From Verrucosispora sp. WMMD573 (GTDB lineage: Bacteria; Actinomycetota; Actinomycetes; Mycobacteriales; Micromonosporaceae), in NCBI RefSeq assembly GCF_027497175.1, contig NZ_CP114901.1:5084001-5148000 (forward strand): a DNA stretch of 64,000 nt, in the 5' to 3' direction. A model generated the notes under the pieces. The model did no database searches and had not been told where the DNA came from. It saw only the letters and a program-made list of their open reading frames with translations. Positions 44,559 through 53,028 of the stretch are shown in pieces. The translations under genes and the position numbers were made by a program. Numbering within the stretch: the first letter of the stretch is position 1; the number at the start of each line of letters is the position of its first letter.

Positions 44559-47087
44559 TCAGTTCGCGGCCCGTCGGGGCCACGGCTGTCCGTTCGTGGT
44601 GTACGACGGGTCAGCCAGAATGGTTCGAAGCAGGGCCAACAGGTCGGTGCGGTTGGCGCAGTTGAGCCGCGAGCGCATCCGTGCCACGTGGTGCTCCACA
44701 GTCTTGGCGGAGATGAACAACCGATCCCCGATCTCCCGATAGGTGAGACCGGCGACGACAAGTTCGGCCACTTCCCGCTCCCGGTCACTGAGCCGGTGTG
44801 AGACGGTGCCGGCCGCCGGCTTGCGGTCCTCGGCGGCGGACCGGCCCTGAAGCGCCCGTGCGCAGTCCAGCAACGCCGTCATCGCCCGCCGGTCGGCGGT
44901 GCGGATGGCGGCCTGCCCGGCCAGCCGGGCACCGTCCCAGCACAGGCCGGTGTCGTGCAGGCCCCGGGCGGCGGCCTCGACCCGGACCGGATCGACGGTG
45001 CCGCGCAACACCTCCAGCCAGCACTCGGCCGCGGCGGCCACCACGGCGGCGTACCGGCTGTGACCGGCGGCGGCGAGCAGGGCGCTGACGTGTTCGTCGG
45101 CGGCGACCGGGTCGTCGGTGAGGATCGCCGCATGCAGTCCGCTCCAGTGCAGCGGCGTACGCCACAACGGCGGATCGCCCAGACGGCCGAGCAGTTCGTG
45201 GGCGGCCCGCAGGTAGGGCTGGAGGCGCCCCAGGTCACCCAGGCGGGCACCGGCGATGGCCAGCTCGCCCAGCGGCAGCAGGGTGAACAGGTCGACCGGG
45301 TGGCGGACCACCGCCTCCAGCGCGGGCACCCAGCCGCGCTGCAACGCGCCGAGGTCGCTGGCACGCCGGGCGATGCCCATGGTCAACCCGGCGGCGAAGA
45401 GCAGGTCGCGGGATTCCAGCTCGGCGTCGGCGGTCGCCTCGGTGAGTTGCTCACCGGCGGCGGCGATCCGCCCCCGCGCCATCAGGATCCAGGCACGCAG
45501 CAGCCGGTGCCGGCCGGTCAGCAGCGGCCCGCCGATGCCGCTGGCCAGAGCCCGGTCGAGGACCCGCTCGGCGATGTCCAGCTCACCACAGTGCACGGCG
45601 GTCAGCGCCGCCAGCGCGGCGGGGCTGTCCGGCAGCAGCACCGCCCGCCCGTCGGGTTCCAGCAGAGCCGCCGCCTGCACCAGGGTGGACAGGGCCGCCG
45701 ACGGGGTGCCGTGGACGCTTTCGCGTACCCCGTCGGCCATCAGCCGGGCGGCACTGGCCTGCAGGGTCGGCGGGCTGTCCGCGACGGGTTCGGGATGCTC
45801 ACTGGGACGGGCGGTGGCGAGCGCGCCGACCGCCGCGAAGGCGTGCGCGCTGACTCCGCCGGACCAGTGGTACAGCTCCACGCTGCGATCGGTCTGTCCA
45901 CGGTGGGCCAGTGCAGTGGCGGCGACGAGGGCGGCCTCCGCACGGGCCTCCGGCGGCGCGGTGGTGAGCAGCCGGTCGGCCAGTCGCAGCGCGAGATCGA
46001 GGTCCCCGGCGAGGGCGGCGGCGACCGCTTGCCGGACTCCGGTGGGTCGGCCGACGGTGCCCGCAGCGGCGAACAGTCGCGCCGCCAACGCCGGTTCGCC
46101 ACCGAGGGCCTCTTCCGCAGCCGCCTCCAGGGTGGCGGCCGGGCAGTCACCGGCGACACCGGCCGCAAGCAGCGAGCGCACCAGCGGCAGCACCGGTGCG
46201 CCGCGGCTGAGCGCGAGGTCGCTGAGCAGGTGCCAGACGGCGGTGCGGTCGGCGGCCGGGCTGAGCGCGGTCACCGCCCGCCGGACCAGCGGGGAGGGTC
46301 GGCCGTCGGCGCCCAGCAGCCCGGCGGCGCGGGCTTCGGCGACGAGGTCGTCGATCTCCGCCGGTTCGCGGTCAAGCAGTGGGCGTAGCGCCTCGGCCGG
46401 CAGCGGAACGCCAGCGGCCAACGCGATCAGCAGCCGGCGTACGTCGGCGGACAGGTGGTCCAGGTCGGGACCGAGGTGCAGCACCACCTGGCGGGGCGGT
46501 TCGGTCGGTACGCCGGTCGCCGCCTCCTGCTCGCGTAGCCCGTCGACCAGCCATCCCACGTGCCGAGGCACCCCGCCGGTCTGGCTGTGCACGAAGTCGA
46601 CCAGGTCCGGGCGGCGGCCGAGGCGGGGCACGGCGGCGAGGTACGCGGCGGTGCGCGCCCGGGTGAACGGGGTGAGCAGTAGCTGGCGTCCCTCCCGGCG
46701 CAGCGTGTCGGTCAGCTCGATCAGGGCCCCCGGTCGGGGCCACGGCCGGTAGCTGATCGCGACACGGTGCCGACGGTCGGAGACCAGCCGCCGCAGCGTA
46801 CGCAGCCGGGCCTCGTCGAGCAGGTGCGCGTCGTCGATCAGCAGCACGGTCTCGGGGACGTACGCGTCCTCGGTGGCCGGAACCTCGGTGTGGACGGTGA
46901 CGCCGGACCGGGTGTACCGGGCGGCCAGTTCCTGGAGGTAGGTGGTGCGGCCGTGGCCACCCGGTCCGGTCACCCCGAGAATGAGCGGCGCGGCCGGGTC
47001 GGCGGTGATCGTGCCGAGCAGGTCGGTCGGTTCGGCGTCGAGGACCAGCGGGCTGTCCGCCACGGCGCTCGTCATCATGGCGGTCAT
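44559..47087 (-). CDS. Large LuxR-family ATPase regulator (LAL-like)
   Basis: 842 residues. An N-terminal ATPase-like domain has a Walker A variant GPGGHGRT at about 41-48, where the Lys is Arg47, and Walker B VLLIDDAHLL at 81-90. A long Ala/Leu-rich helical (TPR-like) region spans about 250-760. The C-terminal LuxR domain is LSDREREVAELVVAGLTYRE and ISAKTVEHHVARMRSRL. It overlaps the Hsp70-like gene by four bases and lies one gene from the IniB/IniA/IniC-like genes, so it is the likely regulator of that locus. Loss of the Lys may weaken ATP hydrolysis. Confidence 0.88.
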   Translation of the reverse strand: MTAMMTSAVADSPLVLDAEPTDLLGTITADPAAPLILGVTGPGGHGRTTYLQELAARYTRSGVTVHTEVPATEDAYVPETVLLIDDAHLLDEARLRTLRRLVSDRRHRVAISYRPWPRPGALIELTDTLRREGRQLLLTPFTRARTAAYLAAVPRLGRRPDLVDFVHSQTGGVPRHVGWLVDGLREQEAATGVPTEPPRQVVLHLGPDLDHLSADVRRLLIALAAGVPLPAEALRPLLDREPAEIDDLVAEARAAGLLGADGRPSPLVRRAVTALSPAADRTAVWHLLSDLALSRGAPVLPLVRSLLAAGVAGDCPAATLEAAAEEALGGEPALAARLFAAAGTVGRPTGVRQAVAAALAGDLDLALRLADRLLTTAPPEARAEAALVAATALAHRGQTDRSVELYHWSGGVSAHAFAAVGALATARPSEHPEPVADSPPTLQASAARLMADGVRESVHGTPSAALSTLVQAAALLEPDGRAVLLPDSPAALAALTAVHCGELDIAERVLDRALASGIGGPLLTGRHRLLRAWILMARGRIAAAGEQLTEATADAELESRDLLFAAGLTMGIARRASDLGALQRGWVPALEAVVRHPVDLFTLLPLGELAIAGARLGDLGRLQPYLRAAHELLGRLGDPPLWRTPLHWSGLHAAILTDDPVAADEHVSALLAAAGHSRYAAVVAAAAECWLEVLRGTVDPVRVEAAARGLHDTGLCWDGARLAGQAAIRTADRRAMTALLDCARALQGRSAAEDRKPAAGTVSHRLSDREREVAELVVAGLTYREIGDRLFISAKTVEHHVARMRSRLNCANRTDLLALLRTILADPSYTTNGQPWPRRAAN

Positions 47088-48376
47088 CCTTCGTGTTCCC
47101 GGCTGCGGGCCAGCTTCCGGCGAGATCGCTTCGGCAGGTCGAGGGGTGAATAGCGGATCGGCGGGCGGGGCGGTGGCTCGTCGCGGGGGACCCGGTCGTC
47201 GGCCGGGTCCACGGGTGGGCCGGCGGTGCGCGCCATCGACGCGACGGACGCGGTGGCGACGGTCCCGGGGGCTCCGACGGTCGCGGGTGGACCAACCGGT
47301 GGCATCGGGCCGGACGGCAGCGGGCGTGGGGACAGGATCCGGGTGCCGGCTGCGGCGGCACCGGCCGCCGCCGTGTTCTGTGGATCGGGTGGGGTCTCGA
47401 CCGGAAAACCGGCCGTGGCGAGCAGCTCGGCGACCAGCGGCACCCGGCTGGCGCCGCCGGCCAGCAGCACGCCGTCGAGCTGCGCGGGTGCCAGGTCGGC
47501 GGCGTGGACGGCCTGCGCCAGCAGCTCCACTGTGGCCTGAACCGTCGGTCGGATCAGTTCCTCGAACTCCAGCCTGGTCACCGGCACCCGGACGGAGCCG
47601 GTCGGCAGCGACACCGCCACGTCGGTCTGCGACCCGACGGTCAGCTCCCGTTTGGCCCGTTCACACTCGACGGGCAGCTGACGCAGGGCACCACGGGCAC
47701 CGGGGCCGGCGTCGGCCAACTCCCGGGCGAGCACGGAGCGAACGTGCACGGCCAGCGCCTCGTCGAAGTCGACGCCGCCGAGCCGGGTGAGCGTCGCGGG
47801 GACGCCGACGGTCTCGTACCGGTCCCGGGCGTTACGCCGGACCAGTGCGGTCTCGAAGGTGCCGCCGCCCAGCGCATACACGGCGGCGACTCCACCGGCG
47901 AAGCCCCGGGCGGCGTGCCCCTCCGCCACGGTGACCGTGCGGGGCAACAGCGTCACCGCACCCAGGCCGTAGTCCCACAACGCGTTGTGCAGCAGGTCGC
48001 AGCGGTACCGCCCCCAGGAGGCGGGGTGGCTGAGCACAACCAGCTCGGCCGGCGCGCCGCGGGCGCCGTGGACCTGATCGACCACGTGCGCGGCGAGCAA
48101 CGCGACAAGGGTCTCCGGCCGGTAGCGCTCACCGGCGAGCAGCAGCGGCACGTCGTCGCCGACCCGGTTCAGCACCCCCCGGGCGGTACGCTCTGATTCG
48201 TCACCCTCACCGAGCGCGAACGTGCCGTCGGTGGACAGCAGCAGCGTCGACGGCAGCGGCCCCGGCCCGGAGTGCAGGGCGACCGGCTCCGGGTGACCCC
48301 AGTGCCCGTCCCGGTGCCGGGCGACCGCGGCGACGGTGCTGGTGTTGCCGATGTCGATCCCGAGCACGTAGGCCAT
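47084..48376 (-). CDS. Hsp70-like protein with degenerate ATPase site and no substrate-binding domain
   Basis: 430 residues. The actin-like ATPase fold of Hsp70 is clear: phosphate-1 GIDIGNTSTVAAV (6-18), phosphate-2 VYALGGGTFETAL (166-178) and adenosine LLAGGASRVP (304-313). Key residues differ from DnaK. The Asp of DLGGGT is Ala168, the FD Asp is Glu175, and the catalytic Lys region reads GEGDESE. After about residue 350 only a Pro-rich tail and a basic end (RSRRKLARSREHEG) remain, so the peptide-binding domain is missing. It is coupled to the LuxR gene and divergent from the IniB-like gene. Confidence 0.88.
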   Translation of the reverse strand: MAYVLGIDIGNTSTVAAVARHRDGHWGHPEPVALHSGPGPLPSTLLLSTDGTFALGEGDESERTARGVLNRVGDDVPLLLAGERYRPETLVALLAAHVVDQVHGARGAPAELVVLSHPASWGRYRCDLLHNALWDYGLGAVTLLPRTVTVAEGHAARGFAGGVAAVYALGGGTFETALVRRNARDRYETVGVPATLTRLGGVDFDEALAVHVRSVLARELADAGPGARGALRQLPVECERAKRELTVGSQTDVAVSLPTGSVRVPVTRLEFEELIRPTVQATVELLAQAVHAADLAPAQLDGVLLAGGASRVPLVAELLATAGFPVETPPDPQNTAAAGAAAAGTRILSPRPLPSGPMPPVGPPATVGAPGTVATASVASMARTAGPPVDPADDRVPRDEPPPRPPIRYSPLDLPKRSRRKLARSREHEG

Positions 48377-48672
48377 CTGCTTTCTTCCTTGACCGCGTCG
48401 GCCATGGGGTGGGCCGGACAGGCCCGCCGTTGCGGGCCGCCCCGGGGGACCCCGTGGGCTCCTACGTTCGTACCAGAGATCACTCCGGCATCAGGAGCCC
48501 CAACTTCGGCGGGCGTCGGTCCCCCACTCCCCCTAACGTACGAGAGCCCGGATGCCCCTAATCGAACGGGTCGGATTGCGGGATCGTCCCCGATGCCCGG
48601 CCCCGGACACCGCCCGTAGCGTCATCGGCGATCACCGGTCGTTGACGTTTCGCCGAGGAGAGAACCCCCAAC
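48377..48672. promoter_or_regulatory. Divergent control region between Hsp70-like and IniB-like genes
   Basis: A 296-base gap that must hold two promoters. CCCCTAA occurs at 48530 and 48555, 25 bases apart in the same orientation, and could be a regulator site. A TAGCGT at 48617 could be a -10 for the rightward gene but has no good -35. No ORF is supported. Confidence 0.4.
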
Positions 48673-49566
48673 ATGGACCAGACCCTGCACGACTTCGTGC
48701 TCAACCTGCTGACCGACGCGGACGCCCGGTCGGCGTTCGACCTCGACCCGGAGGGCGCGCTGCGGGCCGCCGGCCTCGGTGACATCACGGCCGCCGACGT
48801 CCAGGACGTGGTGCCGCTGGTGGTGGACTACGCGCCGGTGCAGGGACTCACCCCGGTCGCCCCGGTGACCGGGCAGCTCGGCCTCGACCCGCTGGTCGGT
48901 GACGCCACCGACGCGATCAGCCAGTTGCAGAGCGTGGCGCAGCAGATCAGCGTCGGCAGCTCCCACTCCGGAGTGGACGTCAAGGCCGGGGTGCTCGGCA
49001 CCATCGCCGTCGACCCGTCGACGGTGACCGCGGGGGCGAGCGTCTTCCCGGGAGTCGGCGTCGGCGTGACCCCCACCGGGGTGGGCGTGGACCTGTCCGG
49101 CGTACACGATGTGGCCAACACCCTCGACGCGGACGTGACGTCACCGATCGATCGCACCACGGAGCCGGCGCTCGGTGACGTCACCGGCGCGGTGGGTGAC
49201 CCCATGTCCGCGGTGAACGGCACCACCTCCGGGCTGCTGGACACCACGTCCGGTCTGCTTCCCGGCACCACCAGTCAGGTCGGCGATCTGGTCGGTTCGC
49301 TCGGTGTCGGCGACACCCTGGGCGGGCTCGGCCTGACCGGCGACGCGGGCGGCGTGGTGCCGTCGTTGGATCTCGATTCCACTGTGGGTGGTGTGACGGG
49401 GCAGGTAGATGGCCTGTTGGGCGGCGTCACCGGGACCGTCACCGGCGGCACGAAGGGGTTGTTGGACGGCGGGGTCAGTGGTTCGGTGAGCGGGGACACG
49501 GCAACCCACGGCGAGGCCTCCACCTCGACCGGCGGGGTGCTGGGCCTCACCGACGGTCTGCTCTGA
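48673..49566 (+). CDS. IniB N-terminal-domain protein
   Basis: 297 residues. The N-terminal 50 residues (TLHDFVLNLLTDADARSAFD, then GDITAADVQDVVPLVVDY) are the IniB N-terminal domain. The rest is a Gly/Ser/Thr/Val-rich repeat-like region (LGDTLGGLGLTGDAGG, TSGLLPGTTSQVGDLVGSLG) with no signal peptide or helix. In mycobacteria iniB heads the isoniazid-induced iniBAC operon, and the same order is seen here. GAGGAGAG precedes the ATG. A terminator-like hairpin separates it from the dynamin gene. Confidence 0.88.
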   Translation: MDQTLHDFVLNLLTDADARSAFDLDPEGALRAAGLGDITAADVQDVVPLVVDYAPVQGLTPVAPVTGQLGLDPLVGDATDAISQLQSVAQQISVGSSHSGVDVKAGVLGTIAVDPSTVTAGASVFPGVGVGVTPTGVGVDLSGVHDVANTLDADVTSPIDRTTEPALGDVTGAVGDPMSAVNGTTSGLLDTTSGLLPGTTSQVGDLVGSLGVGDTLGGLGLTGDAGGVVPSLDLDSTVGGVTGQVDGLLGGVTGTVTGGTKGLLDGGVSGSVSGDTATHGEASTSTGGVLGLTDGLL

Positions 49567-49576
49567 CACCCGTCAT

Positions 49577-49614
49577 CGGGCGGGGTCGGCACCATCCGGC
49601 GCCGACCCCGCCCG
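49577..49614 (+). terminator. Hairpin between IniB-like and IniA-like genes
   Basis: 14-base arms CGGGCGGGGTCGGC and GCCGACCCCGCCCG with a 10-base loop, followed by TTCTTC. It would reduce read-through so that more IniB-like protein than dynamin is made. Confidence 0.75.
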
Positions 49615-49659
49615 TTCTTCGCACTTGATAATTGAGCCGAATTCAGCACACTTGGTGCG

Positions 49660-51510
49660 GTGATGGCGGGAATCTGGCTCGACGCGCTCGACGACATCGC
49701 TCGCACGTGCCAGGAACACGGTCGGGGGGACCTGCTTCAGGCGGTCCGTCTCAAGCGCGCCCACCTGCTCGATCCGACGTTGACCGTGCTGGTGGTCGGC
49801 GAGCCGAACCAGGGCAAGAGTCAGCTGGTCAACGCGATCGTCAACGCACCGGTCTGCCCGGTCGGTGACGGGACCACGACCGTCCTGCCGACGGTGCTGC
49901 GGCACGCCGAGGTCGCCTCGGCGACGGTGGTGCAGACACCACTGACGAGGCCGGGAACGCCCCCGGCCGCCGATCCGCCGGCCGTGCAACGGACACCGGT
50001 GCCGACCGACAAGATCGCCGCCGGGGTCGGCGGCAGCACCGGCCGGCTGCCCGGCGGCGGCCCCGCGTACATCGAGATCGGTCTGCCCCGAGCGCTGCTC
50101 GGGGCAGGCGTGGTGCTTGTCGACATGCCGGGCGGCGGTGATGCCGCCGCCGTCGGCGCCGGCACCCCGGTCGCCGCCCTGGCCCGCGCGGACACCGTGC
50201 TGCTGGTCACCGATTCCACCCGGGACCTGTCGGTCAACGAGCTGAACATGCTGCTGCACCTCACCCGGTCACACTCCAATGTGGCCGTGGTGCAGACCAA
50301 GACGGATCTGGTGCCGGACTGGCGGGCCGTGGCCGACCGGAACCGGCGGCACCTGACCGACGCCGGGGTGCCGGCCCCCTTGATCCCGGTGTCCGCCGCG
50401 CTGCGCCTGCACGCCGCCGCCACCGACGACCACGCGCTCAACGCGGAGTCCGGCTTCCCGGCGCTGATCGCCCTGCTCCGGCGACACCTGGCGGCCAAGC
50501 CCGACACTCTGGCCCGGGCAGCCGTCGTGCTGACCGCGCGCACCGTGGTGGAGCAGCTCGCCGCGCCACTGCGGGCGGAACTGACCGACCAGCGCTCGGC
50601 CGAGGAGTCGGCGCCGATGGCCCGGCTGCACGCGGCCCAACGGGAGGTCGACGAGCTGCGGCGGTGCGCCACCCGATGGCAGAACATGTTGACCGACGAG
50701 ATGGCCGATCTGATCTCCGACATCGAGCACGACCTGCGCGACCGCACCCGGCAGATTCTGCGGATGGTCGACGAGGCGTTCGAGACCGCCGACCCGCTGG
50801 TGGCGTGGGACGCCGTCGCGCAGTGGCTGGAGGAGAGCCTCGTCGAGGCGGCGGCGGCGAACCGGCGATGGCTGGTGCAGCGGTGCGACTGGATCGCCCG
50901 GCGGGTCGCCGAGTCGTTCGCCCGCTACGGCCACGGGTCGCTGCCACCGTGGCCGCTGACCGCCTCGGCGGAGTACGGCGCACCGGTGCCGGAGCTGGAA
51001 CGTCCCAACGTCGACCGGTTCACCGTCGGCCAGAAGATGTTCACCGGTATGAAGGGCTCCTACGGTGGGCTGCTGATGTTCGGGCTGGCGCTCACCCTGG
51101 CCGGCATGCCGATGATCAACCCGATCTCGATCGGCGCCGGTGCCCTGTTCGGCGGCAAGAGCATCCGCGACGAGGGCAAACAGTTGCTGCGCCGCCGGCA
51201 GGCCACGGTCAAGGCTGCGGTGCAACGGCACGTCGACGACTTCTTCATCCAGGTCAGCAAGGACAGCCGGGACGCGGCCCGACGGGCACAGCGGGTGCTG
51301 CGGGATCATTTCGCCGCCCTTACCGACGAGTTGCAGACCGCCATCATCGAGTCGTTGCGCAGCGCCAAGGAGGCCGCCGACACCGACGCGGCGGCGCGGG
51401 AGCGACGCCAGCGCGAGATCCAGCAGCGGATGATCCGGCTGGCCGAGCTGTACGAGCAGGCGCAGCAGGTGACCGCCGCCCGCCCGGCGCCACTGGCACC
51501 GCTGGCATGA
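49660..51510 (+). CDS. Dynamin-like GTPase, IniA-like
   Basis: 616 residues. GTPase motifs are G1 GEPNQGKS (47-54), G2 Thr in GTTTVLPTV, G3 LVDMPGGGD and G4 TKTD. Long helices of the dynamin neck and trunk surround a hydrophobic hairpin at about 455-490 (GGLLMFGLALTLAGMPMINP), which matches the membrane-binding loop of mycobacterial IniA. A C-terminal coiled coil (RERRQREIQQRMIRLAELYE) ends it. IniA remodels membranes in mycobacteria. The GTG and the ATG one codon later are equally possible starts. It overlaps the next gene by four bases. Confidence 0.9.
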   Translation: MMAGIWLDALDDIARTCQEHGRGDLLQAVRLKRAHLLDPTLTVLVVGEPNQGKSQLVNAIVNAPVCPVGDGTTTVLPTVLRHAEVASATVVQTPLTRPGTPPAADPPAVQRTPVPTDKIAAGVGGSTGRLPGGGPAYIEIGLPRALLGAGVVLVDMPGGGDAAAVGAGTPVAALARADTVLLVTDSTRDLSVNELNMLLHLTRSHSNVAVVQTKTDLVPDWRAVADRNRRHLTDAGVPAPLIPVSAALRLHAAATDDHALNAESGFPALIALLRRHLAAKPDTLARAAVVLTARTVVEQLAAPLRAELTDQRSAEESAPMARLHAAQREVDELRRCATRWQNMLTDEMADLISDIEHDLRDRTRQILRMVDEAFETADPLVAWDAVAQWLEESLVEAAAANRRWLVQRCDWIARRVAESFARYGHGSLPPWPLTASAEYGAPVPELERPNVDRFTVGQKMFTGMKGSYGGLLMFGLALTLAGMPMINPISIGAGALFGGKSIRDEGKQLLRRRQATVKAAVQRHVDDFFIQVSKDSRDAARRAQRVLRDHFAALTDELQTAIIESLRSAKEAADTDAAARERRQREIQQRMIRLAELYEQAQQVTAARPAPLAPLA

Positions 51511-52964
51511 CCGGCGGGCGGCTCGACGCGGAAGTCCGGGACCTGCTGCACCGGGCGCTGCACGGTTACCGTGACAACCCCCGGGCCACCGAGCTGCTGC
51601 GGCACCAGTTGGCCCGCTACGACCAGCCGCTGCGGGTCGCCGTCGTCGGCGGGTGGCGCAGCGGCAAGTCGACGCTGCTCAACGCCCTGATGGGCGAGGA
51701 GGTGGCCCCGGTCGACGGAAGCGCCTTCACCTGGTACCAGGACGGGCCGCAGCCGGATGCCACCGGATACTCCACGAGTCACCCGCCGCAGCGGCTGGCG
51801 GTGCTGCGCTCCGGCACCGGGATGCGGGTCGACCTCACCGGCTGGCGCGCCGGGGAACTGCGCGACATCGTGGTGCGGTGGCCGGCACGCTCGCTGCGAC
51901 AGGTGACGTTGCTCGACACCCCGGCGCTCGGCGCGGCCGAGGAGCAGGCGGCGGATCCGGTGCTGGCGCGGGTGCTGCGGGAGGCCGACGCGCTGCTGTA
52001 CCTGACCCGCGACGCCCGGGGGGCCGACCTGCGGATCCTGGGGGCGACCCGGGGAGACGTCGTCGGGCAGGCCGCGCCGGTCCACACGATCATGGTGCTG
52101 GCGCGGGTGGACGAATCCGGCGGCGGTCGGGTCGACGCGCTGCTCAGCGCTCGTCAGCTCGCCCGACGGGCGCTCCGGGACCCGCACGTGGACGCGCTGT
52201 GCGTGACGGTGGTGCCGTGCAGCGGGCTGCTCGGTCTGGCCGGCCGGGTGCTCGGCGAGACCGAGTTCGCCGCGCTGGCGGCCCTGGCCCGGGTGCCGCG
52301 CGCCGAGCTTGAGCCGTACCTCCTCTCCGCCGAGCGGTTCGCCCGCGGCGAGCCACCGGCCGGGTTGGAGGCGACCACCCGTGGTGCGTTGCTGGAGCGG
52401 CTCGGCGTGGTCGGGATCCGCCTGGCGACCACTCTCGTGCGCACCGGCTGCGACAATCGGGTGGCTCTGGCCGCCGAACTGGTCCGCCGCAGCGGTCTCG
52501 CTGAGCTACGCGAGTCCCTCAACCGCCTCTTCGTCGACCGCCGGCACGTGCTCAAGGCACGGTCGGCGCTGACGGCGTTGGAGGCGGTGCTGCGGGACGA
52601 ACCGGGTCCGGCCACCGGCGACCTGCTCGCCGCGCTGGAGCAGCTGCTCGCCGGCGCGCACGAGTTCGCCGAGTCGCGGCTGCTGGCCGCGCTGCGCGAC
52701 GGCCGCCTCGGGTTCGACGCCGAGCTGGCCGCCGAGGCGCGGCGGCTGGTCGGTGGGGACGGTGACGAACCGGCCGCCCGGCTGGGCATCGCGCCCGACG
52801 CGACACTGGCGTGGCTGTGGGAGACCGCCGCCGAGGCGCGGTGGCGGTGGCGGGAACATGCCGAGGATCCCGGACTCGCCTTGTCGCAGCGGCGGGGCGC
52901 GCAGGTGGTGGCCCGCAGCTGCGAGGGTCTGCTCGCCGACCTGGCCGCCGCCCACGCCCGCTAG
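51507..52964 (+). CDS. Dynamin-like GTPase, IniC-like
   Basis: 485 residues. G1 is GGWRSGKS (48-55), G3 LLDTPALG, and a G4-like position reads ARVDES rather than NKxD. The helical trunk follows, without the hydrophobic hairpin of its partner. It is shorter than IniA, as IniC is in mycobacteria. Coupled translation suggests the two GTPases form a hetero-assembly, as for paired bacterial dynamins. Confidence 0.87.
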   Translation: MTGGRLDAEVRDLLHRALHGYRDNPRATELLRHQLARYDQPLRVAVVGGWRSGKSTLLNALMGEEVAPVDGSAFTWYQDGPQPDATGYSTSHPPQRLAVLRSGTGMRVDLTGWRAGELRDIVVRWPARSLRQVTLLDTPALGAAEEQAADPVLARVLREADALLYLTRDARGADLRILGATRGDVVGQAAPVHTIMVLARVDESGGGRVDALLSARQLARRALRDPHVDALCVTVVPCSGLLGLAGRVLGETEFAALAALARVPRAELEPYLLSAERFARGEPPAGLEATTRGALLERLGVVGIRLATTLVRTGCDNRVALAAELVRRSGLAELRESLNRLFVDRRHVLKARSALTALEAVLRDEPGPATGDLLAALEQLLAGAHEFAESRLLAALRDGRLGFDAELAAEARRLVGGDGDEPAARLGIAPDATLAWLWETAAEARWRWREHAEDPGLALSQRRGAQVVARSCEGLLADLAAAHAR

Positions 52965-53028
52965 GGCTTCAGTCCCTGGCCGGCCCGCGCGGGTCTCGGG
53001 CACGGCCACGTCGGGGATCGGAGCCTGG

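Noticed and set aside
44955-46388. Long plus-strand open frame opposite the LAL-like regulator
   Set aside because: Composition is Gln/Gly/Arg-rich with no recognisable motif, whereas the minus strand encodes Walker and LuxR motifs.
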